Source: Edaphobacter acidisoli (lineage in GTDB: Bacteria > Acidobacteriota > Terriglobia > Terriglobales > Acidobacteriaceae). From it: DNA of 64,000 nucleotides. The DNA lies in the NCBI RefSeq assembly GCF_014642855.1, contig NZ_BMJB01000001.1:620001-684000 (forward strand), given 5' to 3'. Position numbers and translations under genes: made by a program. Shown here in pieces: positions 28,106-36,488 of the stretch (its first letter is position 1; every line of letters begins with the position of its first letter). The notes under the pieces are model-generated. The model worked only from the letters and a program-made list of their open reading frames with translations, was not told the DNA's origin and did not search any database.

Positions 28106-28759
28106 TTAGTTCATGTAGGGGTTGGGCAGGAACTTGGAGTTGGGGAAGCCGTGGAAGCGGAGGGAGAAGCAGCTGCGGGCTTCTCCGGTGTAGAGCTTGA
28201 GGCGATGCCAGAGAGTGTATTCGGGCGGCCAGTGCGCGGGGTGGGTGCTCCAGTTGATGGAGAGTGTGGGCTGGTCGATGTTGAGCGTGTTGGCGATGAG
28301 TGCGGCGCGGGGAAGATGGCTTGGGCTGCTGATGATTTCGGCTGAGCCCCAGCCCTGGGCGTGCATGATCTGCGCGGAGTAGTAGATGTTTTGGACGGTG
28401 TCCTGGGCCTGGGGCTCTTCGGTGATGGCGGAGGCGGGGACGCCTTGCGATTGGGCGAACTCGTCCATGACGTGGGCTTCGACGAACTGATTGTGGGCGG
28501 CGGCTCCGGTCATGATGATGTTGGGTGCGACGCCGGCTTTGTACTGGCGGACGGCTTCGAGGACGCGCTCGCGCTGCTCGGGTGATGGGGTGCCGTCGAG
28601 CTTGGCGGGGCAGCCGAGGACGATGAGCGTGTCGAAGTGCGTCGCTGTGGTGTTGTGCGTGGGCAGCGTGATGTAGGTGCCGTAGAGGACGAGCACGCAG
28701 GTGAAGAGGATGACCGAGGCGAAGAGCAGGATTCGCTTGAAGAGCTTCACGGGAAGCAA
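28106..28759 (-). CDS. DUF218 (YdcF/SanA-like) membrane-anchored protein
   Basis: 217 residues. One N-terminal span (about 8-28, ILLFASVILFTCVLVLYGTY) anchors it, with the DUF218 fold outside or inside the membrane. Family motifs: FDTLIVLGCPAKLDGTPS, RVLEAVRQYKAG, IIMTGAAAHNQ, SEAHVM-type VEAHVMDEF, and EPQAQDTVQNIYYS; ISSPSHLPRA follows. SanA-like proteins affect envelope permeability; the biochemical activity is not settled. It is the last gene of a tight operon with mlaE, mlaF and DUF302, five bases after the DUF302 stop. A role in envelope lipid handling is inferred. Confidence 0.82.
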   Translation of the reverse strand: MLPVKLFKRILLFASVILFTCVLVLYGTYITLPTHNTTATHFDTLIVLGCPAKLDGTPSPEQRERVLEAVRQYKAGVAPNIIMTGAAAHNQFVEAHVMDEFAQSQGVPASAITEEPQAQDTVQNIYYSAQIMHAQGWGSAEIISSPSHLPRAALIANTLNIDQPTLSINWSTHPAHWPPEYTLWHRLKLYTGEARSCFSLRFHGFPNSKFLPNPYMN

Positions 28760-28764
28760 TGGTA

Positions 28765-29166
28765 TCAGGCGAGCGCCTGCAGGATAAGAGATTCGAGACC
28801 GGCGATGGGTTTGAGGACCTCGTCGGTGAGGGCGAAGCGGGTTTGGAGGTAGCGTGGGTCGTTGATGCTGAGCCAGACTTTTCCGGCGGCGTCCTGCCAG
28901 GCGAGGGCTTTGAGTGGGAGGTCGATGGCGGAGAGTGGGGCGGCGAGCATGATGGGCGTGCCTCCGCGTGGGTTGCCGAAGATGAGGAGCTGGGTGGGAG
29001 GCATGGTGAGGCCGACCTTTGCGGCTTCGCCGCTGTGATCAACGCGGGCAAAGATGGCCATGCCTTTGGCCTGGAGGATGGATGCGAGGCGGTCGATGGT
29101 TTCGGGGACGGTGTAGGGGCTGAGGTGCGAGATGATGCCGTTCTGGATGGTGTTCTGGGCGGTCAT
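28765..29166 (-). CDS. DUF302 domain protein
   Basis: 133 residues spanning a whole DUF302 domain: SPYTVPETIDRLASILQAKG, ARVDHSGEAAKVGL, PTQLLIFGNPRGGTPIM, LPLKALAWQD. Small, soluble, without signal peptide. The DUF302 fold is known, but its chemistry is not. Twenty bases separate it from the upstream ABC ATPase and five from the following DUF218 gene, so it is very probably co-expressed with the lipid transporter. Function not assigned. Confidence 0.85.
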   Translation of the reverse strand: MTAQNTIQNGIISHLSPYTVPETIDRLASILQAKGMAIFARVDHSGEAAKVGLTMPPTQLLIFGNPRGGTPIMLAAPLSAIDLPLKALAWQDAAGKVWLSINDPRYLQTRFALTDEVLKPIAGLESLILQALA

Positions 29167-29186
29167 GAGGCTCCAATGCTGCGGTT

Positions 29187-30026
29187 TCAGGAGAGATAGT
29201 CTTTGAGCCAGGGGTCGGTGGTGTGGACGAGCTCTTCGGTGGTGCCGTCGAAGACGATGCGGCCTTCGTTGAGAACGAGGAATTTGGTGCGGGGGTCGAT
29301 GCCGTTGTTGGGGATGGGTTCGATGGCGCCGGTCTTCGGGTTGAAGCGGTTGCGGGCGAGGAGGAATGCGTCCTGGAGGCGGTGGGTGATGAGCAGGGAC
29401 GTGGTCTGGGTGACGTCGCGCTGCTTGATGACGAGGTCGATGATGGTGGTCGAGGTGATGGGATCGAGGCCGCCGGTGGGCGAGTCGTAGAGGATGAGGT
29501 CGGGATTGGTGACGATGGCGCGCGCGATGGAGACGCGGCGGCGCATGCCTCCGGAGAGCTCGGGCGGAAACTTGTCGATGGCGTGCTCGAGCTCGACGAA
29601 GCGGAGGGCCTCGACGACGCGAGCGTGGATTTCGGCTTCGGGGACGTGCTCTTCGTGGAGGCGGTAGGCGACGTTGTCTTCGACGGAGAGTGAGTCGAAG
29701 AGGGCGGACTCCTGAAAGACCATGCCGATGCGTCCGCGGAGCTTGAAGAGTTCGCTTTCAGGCATGGAGCTGACCTCTTCGCCGAAGACGTGGATGGTGC
29801 CGGAGTCGGGCTGGATGAGGCCGTTGGCGAGCTTCATCAGAACGGATTTGCCACCGCCGGCGGGGCCGAGGATGATGCGGGTCTCGCCGTGCTGAACGGT
29901 GAAGGAGATGTCTTCGAGGACGCACTTGAGGTCGAAGCGGATGGAGACGTGGTCGAAGACGACGACGGATTGAGGCTCGGCGGTTGCCGTGGATGGTTGC
30001 GCGGTGGTGAGGGTTTCGGCGGGCAT
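29187..30026 (-). CDS. ABC transporter ATP-binding protein, MlaF-type
   Basis: 279 residues. Walker A GPAGGGKSV (about 54-62), Q-loop GMVFQESALFDSLSV, signature LSGGMRRRVSIARAI, Walker B LILYDSPTGGLDP, and switch His in LLITHRL. The LFDSLSV.DNVAYRL text and the C-terminal extension are typical of MlaF/Mkl ATPases that energise phospholipid movement across the envelope. It lies seven bases after mlaE. No MCE-domain (MlaD) gene is in this operon, so the lipid-binding partner is presumably elsewhere. Confidence 0.9.
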   Translation of the reverse strand: MPAETLTTAQPSTATAEPQSVVVFDHVSIRFDLKCVLEDISFTVQHGETRIILGPAGGGKSVLMKLANGLIQPDSGTIHVFGEEVSSMPESELFKLRGRIGMVFQESALFDSLSVEDNVAYRLHEEHVPEAEIHARVVEALRFVELEHAIDKFPPELSGGMRRRVSIARAIVTNPDLILYDSPTGGLDPITSTTIIDLVIKQRDVTQTTSLLITHRLQDAFLLARNRFNPKTGAIEPIPNNGIDPRTKFLVLNEGRIVFDGTTEELVHTTDPWLKDYLS

Positions 30027-30033
30027 GGCCTGG

Positions 30034-30813
30034 TCACCTGCCGAAGATGCCGATCATCGCGCGGCTGACGATGAAGTCGACGATGATGATGAAGACGGAG
30101 GCGACGACGACGGCCTGCGTGGTGGCTTTACCGACGCCCTGCGTGCCGCCTTTGGTCCTGAGGCCGAAGAAGCAGCCGACGGTGGCGATGATGAATCCGG
30201 AGAAGAGCGGTTTGGTGAGGCCCTGGACGACGTCCGCGTAGTACAGCGCCTGGTAGGAGTTGTGGAAGTAGGCGGAGGCGTTGAGGCCAAGCAGGCCGAT
30301 GCTGACCAGTGCGCCGCCGCCGATGCCGACAGCGTCGGCGATGATGGTGAGGAAGAAGAGCATGAAGACGGTCGCGTAGAGGCGCGGTGTGACGAGCTTG
30401 CGCAGTGGGTCGGTGCCGAGGGCGCGCATGGCGTCGATCTGCTCGGTGACTTTCATGGAGCCGAGCTCGGAGGCCATGCCGGAGGAGTTGCGCCCGGAGA
30501 CCATGAGGCCGGTGAGCACGGGGCCGAGCTCTTTGACCATGGAGAGCGCGACCAGATTGCCGGTGAGGTTGATGGAGCCGAACCGCAGGAGTGTGGTTGC
30601 CGATTGCAGCGAGAGGACGCAGCCGGTGAAGAAGCCGGTGAGGACGACGATGGGCATGGAGCCGACGCCGATCGAGTCCATTTGGGTGAAGATGTCGGCC
30701 CAGTAGCGTGGCCCGGAAAAGATATTAATGATGGCGTGCCAGGACATGATGGCGTAGTCCTGAACGGTCGCGATCTTTTCCTTGGCGTAGACCTCTGGCG
30801 AGACGAAGGGCAT
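30034..30813 (-). CDS. MlaE-family ABC transporter permease
   Basis: 259 residues with five to six hydrophobic segments. Family text includes SMPIVVLTGFFTGCVLSLQS, ELGPVLTGLMVSGRNSSGMA, MKVTEQIDAMRALGTDPLRK and LVTPRLYATVFML, the MlaE core. It is the membrane part of a lipid ABC transporter. First gene of the operon mlaE-mlaF-DUF302-DUF218, divergent from the dehydrogenase-hpnCDE operon across about 118 bases. The direction of transport (retrograde or anterograde) cannot be told from sequence. Confidence 0.92.
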   Translation of the reverse strand: MPFVSPEVYAKEKIATVQDYAIMSWHAIINIFSGPRYWADIFTQMDSIGVGSMPIVVLTGFFTGCVLSLQSATTLLRFGSINLTGNLVALSMVKELGPVLTGLMVSGRNSSGMASELGSMKVTEQIDAMRALGTDPLRKLVTPRLYATVFMLFFLTIIADAVGIGGGALVSIGLLGLNASAYFHNSYQALYYADVVQGLTKPLFSGFIIATVGCFFGLRTKGGTQGVGKATTQAVVVASVFIIIVDFIVSRAMIGIFGR

Positions 30814-30931
30814 GGGCTATCAGGCTCACTTTATCAGATGCGGCGGGCAGGGTGAGGATTTCAGGAAGTTTTGCAGAGTGTGCGGCTTAGAGGAGGTGCA
30901 GACGTGCAGTTGGAATGAGAAAATAGATGGG
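30814..30931. promoter_or_regulatory. divergent intergenic region between mlaE and dehydrogenase-hpnCDE operons
   Basis: 118 bases must hold both promoters. I do not see strong consensus boxes. An upstream in-frame extension of the dehydrogenase (to 30812) has no family character and would overlap the mlaE start, so it is rejected. Confidence 0.5.
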
Positions 30932-32011
30932 ATGAGCAGAGAGATGACGGCAGCAGTGCTGTATGGCAAGGAAGACCTGCGGCTGGAGCAGGTGGACGTG
31001 CCGCGTCCGGCGGCGGGCGAGCTGCTGGTGAGGGTGGAGGCGGCGCTGACTTGCGGGACGGATTTGAAGGTGTATCGGCGTGGGTATCACGCGATGATGC
31101 TGAAGCCGCCGATTCCGTTTGGGCATGAGCTGGCCGGCGTGGTGGAAGAGGTTGGAGCGGGTGTGGCGGCGTTTCGCGTGGGCGATCGGGTTGTTGCGCT
31201 GAATTCGGCGCCTTGCGATGCGTGCTTTTTCTGCACGCATGGGCAGCAGAATCTGTGCGAGGACCTGCTCTTCAACAATGGGACGTATGCCGAGTTCATA
31301 CGGATTCCGGCGCGGATTGTGGAGAAGAACACGCTGCGGATTCCAGATGGCGTTTTGTTTGAACATGCCGCGTTGACGGAGCCGCTGGCATGCGTGGTTC
31401 GCGGGTTGGAAGAGAGCGGCGCGAAGGCTGGCGACACGATGGTGGTGATTGGCGCGGGGCCGATTGGGCTGATGTTTATGGATGTGGCGCGGAGTGCGGG
31501 CGTGCGCGTGATTGCCGTGGTGAAGCGCGCGGACCAGGTGGAGACGGCGCGGCTGTTTGGCGCGGCGGAGGTTGTTCGCCTGGATGAGGTGGAGGATGTG
31601 ATTGCTGCGACGCGCGCGCTGACTCCTGCGGGGCGTGGGGCGGATGTGGTGATTGAGGCTGTGGCTACTCCGATGACGTGGGAGTGGGCGGTCGAGATGG
31701 TGCGCAAGGGTGGTGTGGTGAATTTCTTTGGCGGGCCGCCGAGTGGGACCAAGGTGGGTCTGGATACGAATCGGCTGCACTATGGAGACATTACGCTGAA
31801 GGCGAGTTTTCACCATACGCCCGCGACCTGCCGGACTGCGTTCGAGCTGGTGACGAGCGGGAAGCTGAAGTGTGCGGAGTACATTACGGGGCGGGTTGGG
31901 CTGGATGCGGTCCCGGCGGTGTTCGCGCGCATGATGACGAGGAATGGAAGCTCGCGCGAGATTAAGACGGCGGTGTTTCCGCATGGCGTGCCGGCTGAGG
32001 TGACGCGATGA
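30932..32011 (+). CDS. zinc-dependent medium-chain alcohol/polyol dehydrogenase
   Basis: About 359 residues. Catalytic zinc ligands: Cys in LTCGTDLKVY and His-Glu in PFGHELAG. Structural zinc: four Cys in CDACFFCTHGQQNLC. Nucleotide binding: VVIGAGPIGLMFMDVARSAG. The family resembles sorbitol/threonine dehydrogenase relatives; the substrate is unknown. The ATG at 30932 starts the homology, and MTAA at 30944 is an alternative. The stop overlaps the hpnC start (ATGA), so it is translationally coupled to squalene synthesis genes. It may oxidise an isoprenoid or polyol linked to hopanoids, or may only share the promoter. Confidence 0.87.
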   Translation: MSREMTAAVLYGKEDLRLEQVDVPRPAAGELLVRVEAALTCGTDLKVYRRGYHAMMLKPPIPFGHELAGVVEEVGAGVAAFRVGDRVVALNSAPCDACFFCTHGQQNLCEDLLFNNGTYAEFIRIPARIVEKNTLRIPDGVLFEHAALTEPLACVVRGLEESGAKAGDTMVVIGAGPIGLMFMDVARSAGVRVIAVVKRADQVETARLFGAAEVVRLDEVEDVIAATRALTPAGRGADVVIEAVATPMTWEWAVEMVRKGGVVNFFGGPPSGTKVGLDTNRLHYGDITLKASFHHTPATCRTAFELVTSGKLKCAEYITGRVGLDAVPAVFARMMTRNGSSREIKTAVFPHGVPAEVTR

Positions 32012-32949
32012 GCGACACAAGTGTGGCGCAGCATGCGCTGCTGGGCGCGCCGACCGAGTATCTGACTCCGCTGGAGCGGCCGACGCTTCAGGAGGCGCAG
32101 GCGTGGTGCAAGAGGCTGACTACGTCGCACTATGAGAACTTCCATGTGGTGACGTGGTTTCTGCCGCGCGCGGTGAGGCAGCACTTCGAGAGCCTGTATG
32201 CGTACTGCCGGGTGGCGGACGACCTGGGCGATGAGGTGGAGAGTCCGACGATTGCGCTGCGGCTGCTGGATGAGTGGGGGTCGATGCTGGATGAGTGCTA
32301 CGACACGCCGCAGCGGTCGATGCATCCGGTGTTTGTTGCACTGCATGAGACGGTGAAGGCGTGCGGGCTTCCGCGCCAGTTGTTTCATGACCTGCTGCAT
32401 GCGTTTCGCATGGACCAGGTGAAGACGGTGTACAACACGTGGGATGAGTTGCTCGAGTACTCGCGCTACTCGGCGAACCCGGTGGGGCGGCTGGTGCTCT
32501 GGATCTGCGGATACAAGGATGAGCCACGAGCATTGCTCTCGGACAAGGTGTGCACGGCGCTGCAGTTGGCGAACTTCTGGCAGGATGTGGTGGAAGATGC
32601 GGAGCGCGGGCGACGGTATATTCCGGCGGAGTCGATGGAGCGATTTGGCGTGGAGGATGGGCAGCTTGCAGGGCGCGTGTTTACACCGGGGTTTTGCGCG
32701 ATGATGGAGGACCTGGTTGTGCGCACGCGCGCGATGCTGCGTGAAGGCCGTCCGGTAAGTGCTGAAGTTGATCACGAACTGGCGGTGACGCTGGACCTGT
32801 TCGGCAAAGGCGGCGAGGCGATTCTGGATGGCATTGCGGCGGAGCATTTTGATGTACTGCGCGGCAGGCCGGTGGTGTCGAAGACGAAGAAGCTCTGGCT
32901 GCTGGCGGGCGCGTTGGCGGGCAAGATGCGCGTGAGGAAAGCCCGTTGA
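32008..32949 (+). CDS. hpnC: hydroxysqualene synthase HpnC
   Basis: 313 residues, a trans-isoprenyl diphosphate synthase fold. The two Asp-rich motifs are YAYCRVADDLGDE (about 66-78) and ANFWQDVVEDAERGR (about 189-203). HYENFHVVTWFLPR matches the HpnC subgroup. Known pathway: HpnD joins two farnesyl diphosphates to presqualene diphosphate, HpnC converts that to hydroxysqualene, and HpnE reduces it to squalene. Here hpnC, hpnD and hpnE are consecutive and overlapping. Squalene would feed hopanoid synthesis; the cyclase gene (shc) is not in the window. Confidence 0.93.
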   Translation: MSDTSVAQHALLGAPTEYLTPLERPTLQEAQAWCKRLTTSHYENFHVVTWFLPRAVRQHFESLYAYCRVADDLGDEVESPTIALRLLDEWGSMLDECYDTPQRSMHPVFVALHETVKACGLPRQLFHDLLHAFRMDQVKTVYNTWDELLEYSRYSANPVGRLVLWICGYKDEPRALLSDKVCTALQLANFWQDVVEDAERGRRYIPAESMERFGVEDGQLAGRVFTPGFCAMMEDLVVRTRAMLREGRPVSAEVDHELAVTLDLFGKGGEAILDGIAAEHFDVLRGRPVVSKTKKLWLLAGALAGKMRVRKAR

Positions 32950-33851
32950 CCACAAGCCAGGCCTATTCTGTTTGCCGTGCGATCGCAAAGCGGGAGGCGA
33001 AGAATTTTTACTACGCCTTTCGTGTGTTGCCGCAGCATAAGAGCGACGCGATGTGCGCGGTGTATGCGTTTATGCGTAGGGCCGACGACATCTCTGATGA
33101 TGAGTCGATGCCGATTGACGAGCGCAGAGTGGTGATGCGTGAGTGGGTGGAGCAGTGGCGCGCGGCGCGGCAGAGTGGCGTTACGGATGATCCGGTGTTC
33201 TTTGCGCTGAATGATACGCAGCGGCGGTTTGCGATTCCGGATGCGCTGCTGGAGGAGTTGGTCGAGGGCACGACGATGGATTTGGAGCCTCGTGCTGAGG
33301 GCGCAGGCGAGGTGCAGACGTGTGCGGACTTTGCTGAGCTGTATCGGTACTGCTACCTGGTGGCTTCGGTGGTGGGGCTGGTGTGCATTCGGATCTTTGG
33401 CTACACAGACAAGCGCGCGGAGAAGCTGGCGGAGGAGACGGGCATCGCGTTTCAGTTGACGAATATTCTGCGCGATGTGAAGGAAGATGTGGAGCGCGGG
33501 CGCGTGTATCTTCCTCTGGACAGGATGGCTGCGCACGGCGTGACGGTGGAGCGGGTGAAGGAGTTGGCTGCTGGCGCTGCGATGAAAGACAACGATCGCG
33601 CGGTGTTGGAGGAGATGGCGGCGCGGGCGGAGATATATTATGGCTCGGCGAATGAGCTGATGCCGCTGATTGATGCGGACAGCCGCGCGGCGTTGTGGGT
33701 GTTGGCGATGATTTACTACGACCTGCTGATGAAGATTCGCGTGAAGAAGTGCGATGTATTCTCGGCGCGGGTGCGGGTGCCGACGACAGGCAAGCTGGTG
33801 CTGCTGGCGCGTGGGGCGTTGATGGCGATGCGGAACAGGCGGAGCCGTTGA
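32946..33851 (+). CDS. hpnD: presqualene diphosphate synthase HpnD
   Basis: 301 residues. Asp-rich motifs MRRADDISDDE (about 39-49) and TNILRDVKEDVERGRVYLP (about 173-191), and SYAFRVLP-type KNFYYAFRVLPQHK at the start. It makes presqualene diphosphate from two farnesyl diphosphates. It uses a TTG start that overlaps the hpnC stop (TTGA), so it is probably coupled to it. Confidence 0.93.
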   Translation: MTTSQAYSVCRAIAKREAKNFYYAFRVLPQHKSDAMCAVYAFMRRADDISDDESMPIDERRVVMREWVEQWRAARQSGVTDDPVFFALNDTQRRFAIPDALLEELVEGTTMDLEPRAEGAGEVQTCADFAELYRYCYLVASVVGLVCIRIFGYTDKRAEKLAEETGIAFQLTNILRDVKEDVERGRVYLPLDRMAAHGVTVERVKELAAGAAMKDNDRAVLEEMAARAEIYYGSANELMPLIDADSRAALWVLAMIYYDLLMKIRVKKCDVFSARVRVPTTGKLVLLARGALMAMRNRRSR

Positions 33852-35254
33852 AGAATACGCAGCAGTGCGACGTAATCGTCGTGGGCGCGGGGCCTGCGGG
33901 GCTTGCGGCTGCGGCGGCGTTGGCTGGTGCGGGCAGGAGCGTGACTTTGCTGGAGCGCAAGCCTTATGTGGGTGGGCGTGCGTATTCGTATGAGCATCCG
34001 GCGCTGGGCGAGGTGGTGGATTCGCAGCATGTGCTGGTGGGTTGCTGCACGAACCTGATTGAGTTGACGAATGAGGCGGGAAGCGCGGGGAAGGTTCGCT
34101 GGTACGACGAGCAGACGTTTCTGGAGCCGGGCGGAGTCGCGAGCAGGATTGCGGTGAGCGGATTGCCGGCGCCGCTGCACTTTGCGCCGAGCTTTGCGGC
34201 GATGTCGATGCTCGGGTGGAAGGACAAGCTGGGGATGGCTCGGGGGCTGATGGAGTTCTTTCGTGGCTATCCGCTGGATGACTCGGAGAGTGTGGAGGCG
34301 TGGCTTAAGAGGACGGGGCAGACGGCGCGCTCGATTCGGCATTTCTGGAAGCCGATTCTGATGGCGACTCTGAATGATGGGATTCAGAACTGCTCGACGC
34401 GCTATGCGGGGAAGATCTTTCATGAGCTGTTTATCAAGTCTTCGGCGGGTGGGCTGCTGGGGATTCCGACGGTTCCGCTGAGTGAGTTTTATGGGGACGT
34501 GGCGCGGCTGATTGAGGCGCGGGGTGGGACTGTTCGGCTGCGGGCGAGTGTTGAGGGGATGGAGCAGTTGCCGGGTGGCGGCTGGCGCGTGGGTGTTGCG
34601 GATGCGGATTATGTGGCTGGGGCGGTGATCCTGGCGATTCCGTTTGAGCAGGCGCAGCGGTTGTTGCCTGCGGTCCAGTTAGTGAGCGGTGAGGCGGAGC
34701 GTGCGGTGCTTGAGGAGAAGATGGCGCGGCAGGTGCATTCGCCGCTGACTTCGGTGCTGCTCTGGTTTGATCGCGAGATTACGGACCTCGATCACGCGTG
34801 GCTGCTCGATACGACGATTGAGTGGTTCTTTCACAAGTCGCGGATTCGTGGGTATGCGCCGGAGAAGGGAAGCTACGTTGAGTTGGTGATTGCGGGCTCG
34901 AAGGCGCAGTTGCAGATGACGCGGGAGGAGATACTTTCGTCGGCGCTGCGGGAGCTGGCGATGTTCTTTCCTGAAGTGAAGACGGCGAAGGTGGTGAAGA
35001 GCGGCGTGCTGAAGGAGGCGCGCGCGACGTTTTCGGTGATGCCGGGGCTCGATGCGTTTCGGCCGGCGCAGAGGACGGCGTGGCCGGGGCTGTTTCTTGC
35101 GGGGGATTGGACCGAGACGGAGTGGCCTTCGACGATGGAGGGTGGGGTGCGCAGCGGCAGGCTGGCGGCGGGTGAGGTTGTCGGCGAGCGGATGCGGTTT
35201 ATGGCGCCGGAGATTCCGGCGAGCGGATTGATGCGGTGGTTCAGTCGCGGATAA
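33848..35254 (+). CDS. hpnE: hydroxysqualene dehydroxylase HpnE (FAD-dependent)
   Basis: About 468 residues. N-terminal FAD motif VIVVGAGPAGLAAAAALAGA, then VTLLERKPYVGGRAYSY. The C-terminal FAD contact is LFLAGDWTETEWPSTMEGGV. It is the amine-oxidase/phytoene-desaturase-like enzyme that reduces hydroxysqualene to squalene. The start is a TTG at 33848 overlapping the hpnD stop (TTGA) with GGAG just ahead; an open frame to 33695 lies within hpnD and has no homology. It is convergent with the half-size transporter genes, nine bases apart. Confidence 0.92.
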   Translation: MKNTQQCDVIVVGAGPAGLAAAAALAGAGRSVTLLERKPYVGGRAYSYEHPALGEVVDSQHVLVGCCTNLIELTNEAGSAGKVRWYDEQTFLEPGGVASRIAVSGLPAPLHFAPSFAAMSMLGWKDKLGMARGLMEFFRGYPLDDSESVEAWLKRTGQTARSIRHFWKPILMATLNDGIQNCSTRYAGKIFHELFIKSSAGGLLGIPTVPLSEFYGDVARLIEARGGTVRLRASVEGMEQLPGGGWRVGVADADYVAGAVILAIPFEQAQRLLPAVQLVSGEAERAVLEEKMARQVHSPLTSVLLWFDREITDLDHAWLLDTTIEWFFHKSRIRGYAPEKGSYVELVIAGSKAQLQMTREEILSSALRELAMFFPEVKTAKVVKSGVLKEARATFSVMPGLDAFRPAQRTAWPGLFLAGDWTETEWPSTMEGGVRSGRLAAGEVVGERMRFMAPEIPASGLMRWFSRG

Positions 35255-35263
35255 CGGCCTGCG

Positions 35264-35653
35264 TTACTTCGCCAGCAGCACTACGCCGACGCAGACGAAC
35301 AGGACTGCGAGCCAGCGGCGGCGGTCTACGTTTTCTTTGAGGAAGAGTTTGGCTGCGATGGCGTTGCCGACGTAGGTGAGCGAGGCTGTTGCGGGGGCGG
35401 CGAGTGAGAGATCGACCACGCTCAGGGTGAAGAGCAGCGCGAAGAAGTTGAGCGCCATGCAGAGCGCGCCGGCGAGGAAGAGTGGGCTGGAGAGTACGGC
35501 GCGGATGGCTCCCGCGAGGCCGCTGCGGGCGCGGATGATATCGAGGTCGCCGAGCTTGCGCATGGCTGCGGCGATGAGGACTTCGCCGAGGATGGCGAGC
35601 GTGGCGACGCCCAGGATGCAGCTCCATGTGCGGAGGAGATGGTCGGAGTGCAT
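35264..35653 (-). CDS. half-size DMT/SMR-type membrane protein (second of pair)
   Basis: 129 residues with four predicted membrane helices (about 12-28, 43-62, 66-90 with APATASLTYVGNAIAAKLF, and 108-126). This is one EamA-like repeat, half the size of usual DMT transporters. Its start shares one base with the stop of the preceding homologue (TGATG). Such pairs (ArnE/ArnF type) work as heterodimers that flip lipid-linked or amphipathic substrates. The neighbouring hopanoid genes suggest, but do not show, a lipid substrate. An upstream open frame to 35875 is antisense-like and rejected. Confidence 0.78.
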   Translation of the reverse strand: MHSDHLLRTWSCILGVATLAILGEVLIAAAMRKLGDLDIIRARSGLAGAIRAVLSSPLFLAGALCMALNFFALLFTLSVVDLSLAAPATASLTYVGNAIAAKLFLKENVDRRRWLAVLFVCVGVVLLAK

Positions 35654-36093
35654 CAGCGGCCTGCTCCTGAGTCCATGACGTCGAGTTCGTGGTGCGTGGG
35701 CTCGTGGTCGGTGCGGGATGGACCGCCTGCGACGAAGCCTACGGCGCAGACGATGAGCAGAATGCCGGCCCAGCGATAGAGCGAGAGATGCTCGTGCAGC
35801 CAGAAGCGGCTGAGCAGCGCGACGACGACGTAGCCGAAGGCTGTGGCGGGCATCACGAAGGTGAGGTCGGCCCAACTGAGCGCGGTCATGTAGCTGGCGA
35901 AGAAGCCGATGAGCAGCACGATGCCGGAGATGATGTAGGGATTGGCGAGCGCGCGAAAGAGCAGGCCGAGGTGGTGGAGATCGACGGGGCCGATCTGGCT
36001 CATGCCGTGCGAGAGCAGCGTGTCGCCGACCGATGCGGTGAGCATGACGGCGACGAGGATGGCGTATTGGGAGGGCTTGAGTGCGTGCTTCAT
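35653..36093 (-). CDS. half-size DMT/SMR-type membrane protein (first of pair)
   Basis: 146 residues with four helices: LVAVMLTASVGDTLLSHGM; YIISGIVLLIGFFASYMTAL; LTFVMPATAFGYVVVALLSR; YRWAGILLIVCAVGFVAG. The acidic/His tail is DHEPTHHELDVMDSG. LSWADLTFVMPATA matches the EamA/SMR conserved third helix. It overlaps the vapC stop (ATGA) upstream and its partner downstream (TGATG), with no ribosome site of its own visible. So it should be translated by coupling to vapC. Confidence 0.78.
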   Translation of the reverse strand: MKHALKPSQYAILVAVMLTASVGDTLLSHGMSQIGPVDLHHLGLLFRALANPYIISGIVLLIGFFASYMTALSWADLTFVMPATAFGYVVVALLSRFWLHEHLSLYRWAGILLIVCAVGFVAGGPSRTDHEPTHHELDVMDSGAGR

Positions 36094-36488
36094 GCGAGGA
36101 GTTCGAAGCCGTGCATACGCGAGGCCTTGCGGTCGAAGGTGAGTGTGGACGTGCAGCCAGCCCAGGAGCCGAGAGCGGCGATCAGGGCATCGTCAAACGA
36201 ACCTAGACCAGTTTCGAGGGCAATCATTGCGGTATAGACCTCCTGTTCGTTCTGGATGACGAAGGTCTCGACCTGGAGGATACGATGGACCGCTTCGGCA
36301 ATCTGTTTTCCTGATTGTCGATAGGAGCTTTCGAGCACCCAAGCGGTCTCAAGGATCGTCGCAAGGCTGACGAAGCCGGGGTTACGTTCCGTCAATCTGC
36401 GCTCGATGATGTTCCGAACCTGTCTGGATTGAATCGGATCGTCCTGCATGATGAAGCGGACGAGGAGATTGGTGTCGAGGCCGATCAT
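36090..36488 (-). CDS. PIN-domain toxin, VapC-like
   Basis: 132 residues. Acidic active-site residues of PIN ribonucleases: Asp5 in MIGLDTNLLVRF, Glu in TILETAWVLES (about 48), Asp in SFDDALIAALG (about 98) and the later TLTFDRKAS. VapC toxins cut initiator tRNA or other RNA. It is preceded by an AbrB-type antitoxin gene with a four-base overlap. Unusually, its stop overlaps the start of a transporter gene. Activity is not shown, but all acidic positions are present. Confidence 0.88.
   Translation of the reverse strand: MIGLDTNLLVRFIMQDDPIQSRQVRNIIERRLTERNPGFVSLATILETAWVLESSYRQSGKQIAEAVHRILQVETFVIQNEQEVYTAMIALETGLGSFDDALIAALGSWAGCTSTLTFDRKASRMHGFELLA

Noticed and set aside
27621..29051. 476-codon minus-strand open frame across the SCO1 end, a repeat and the DUF218/DUF302 genes
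   Set aside because: Ser/Pro/Arg/His-rich product without domain; overlaps three well-supported genes in other frames.
30887..32988. Two long minus-strand open frames (377 and 392 codons) opposite the dehydrogenase and hpnC
   Set aside because: Arg/His-rich composition and no family; both are opposite genes with strong motifs.
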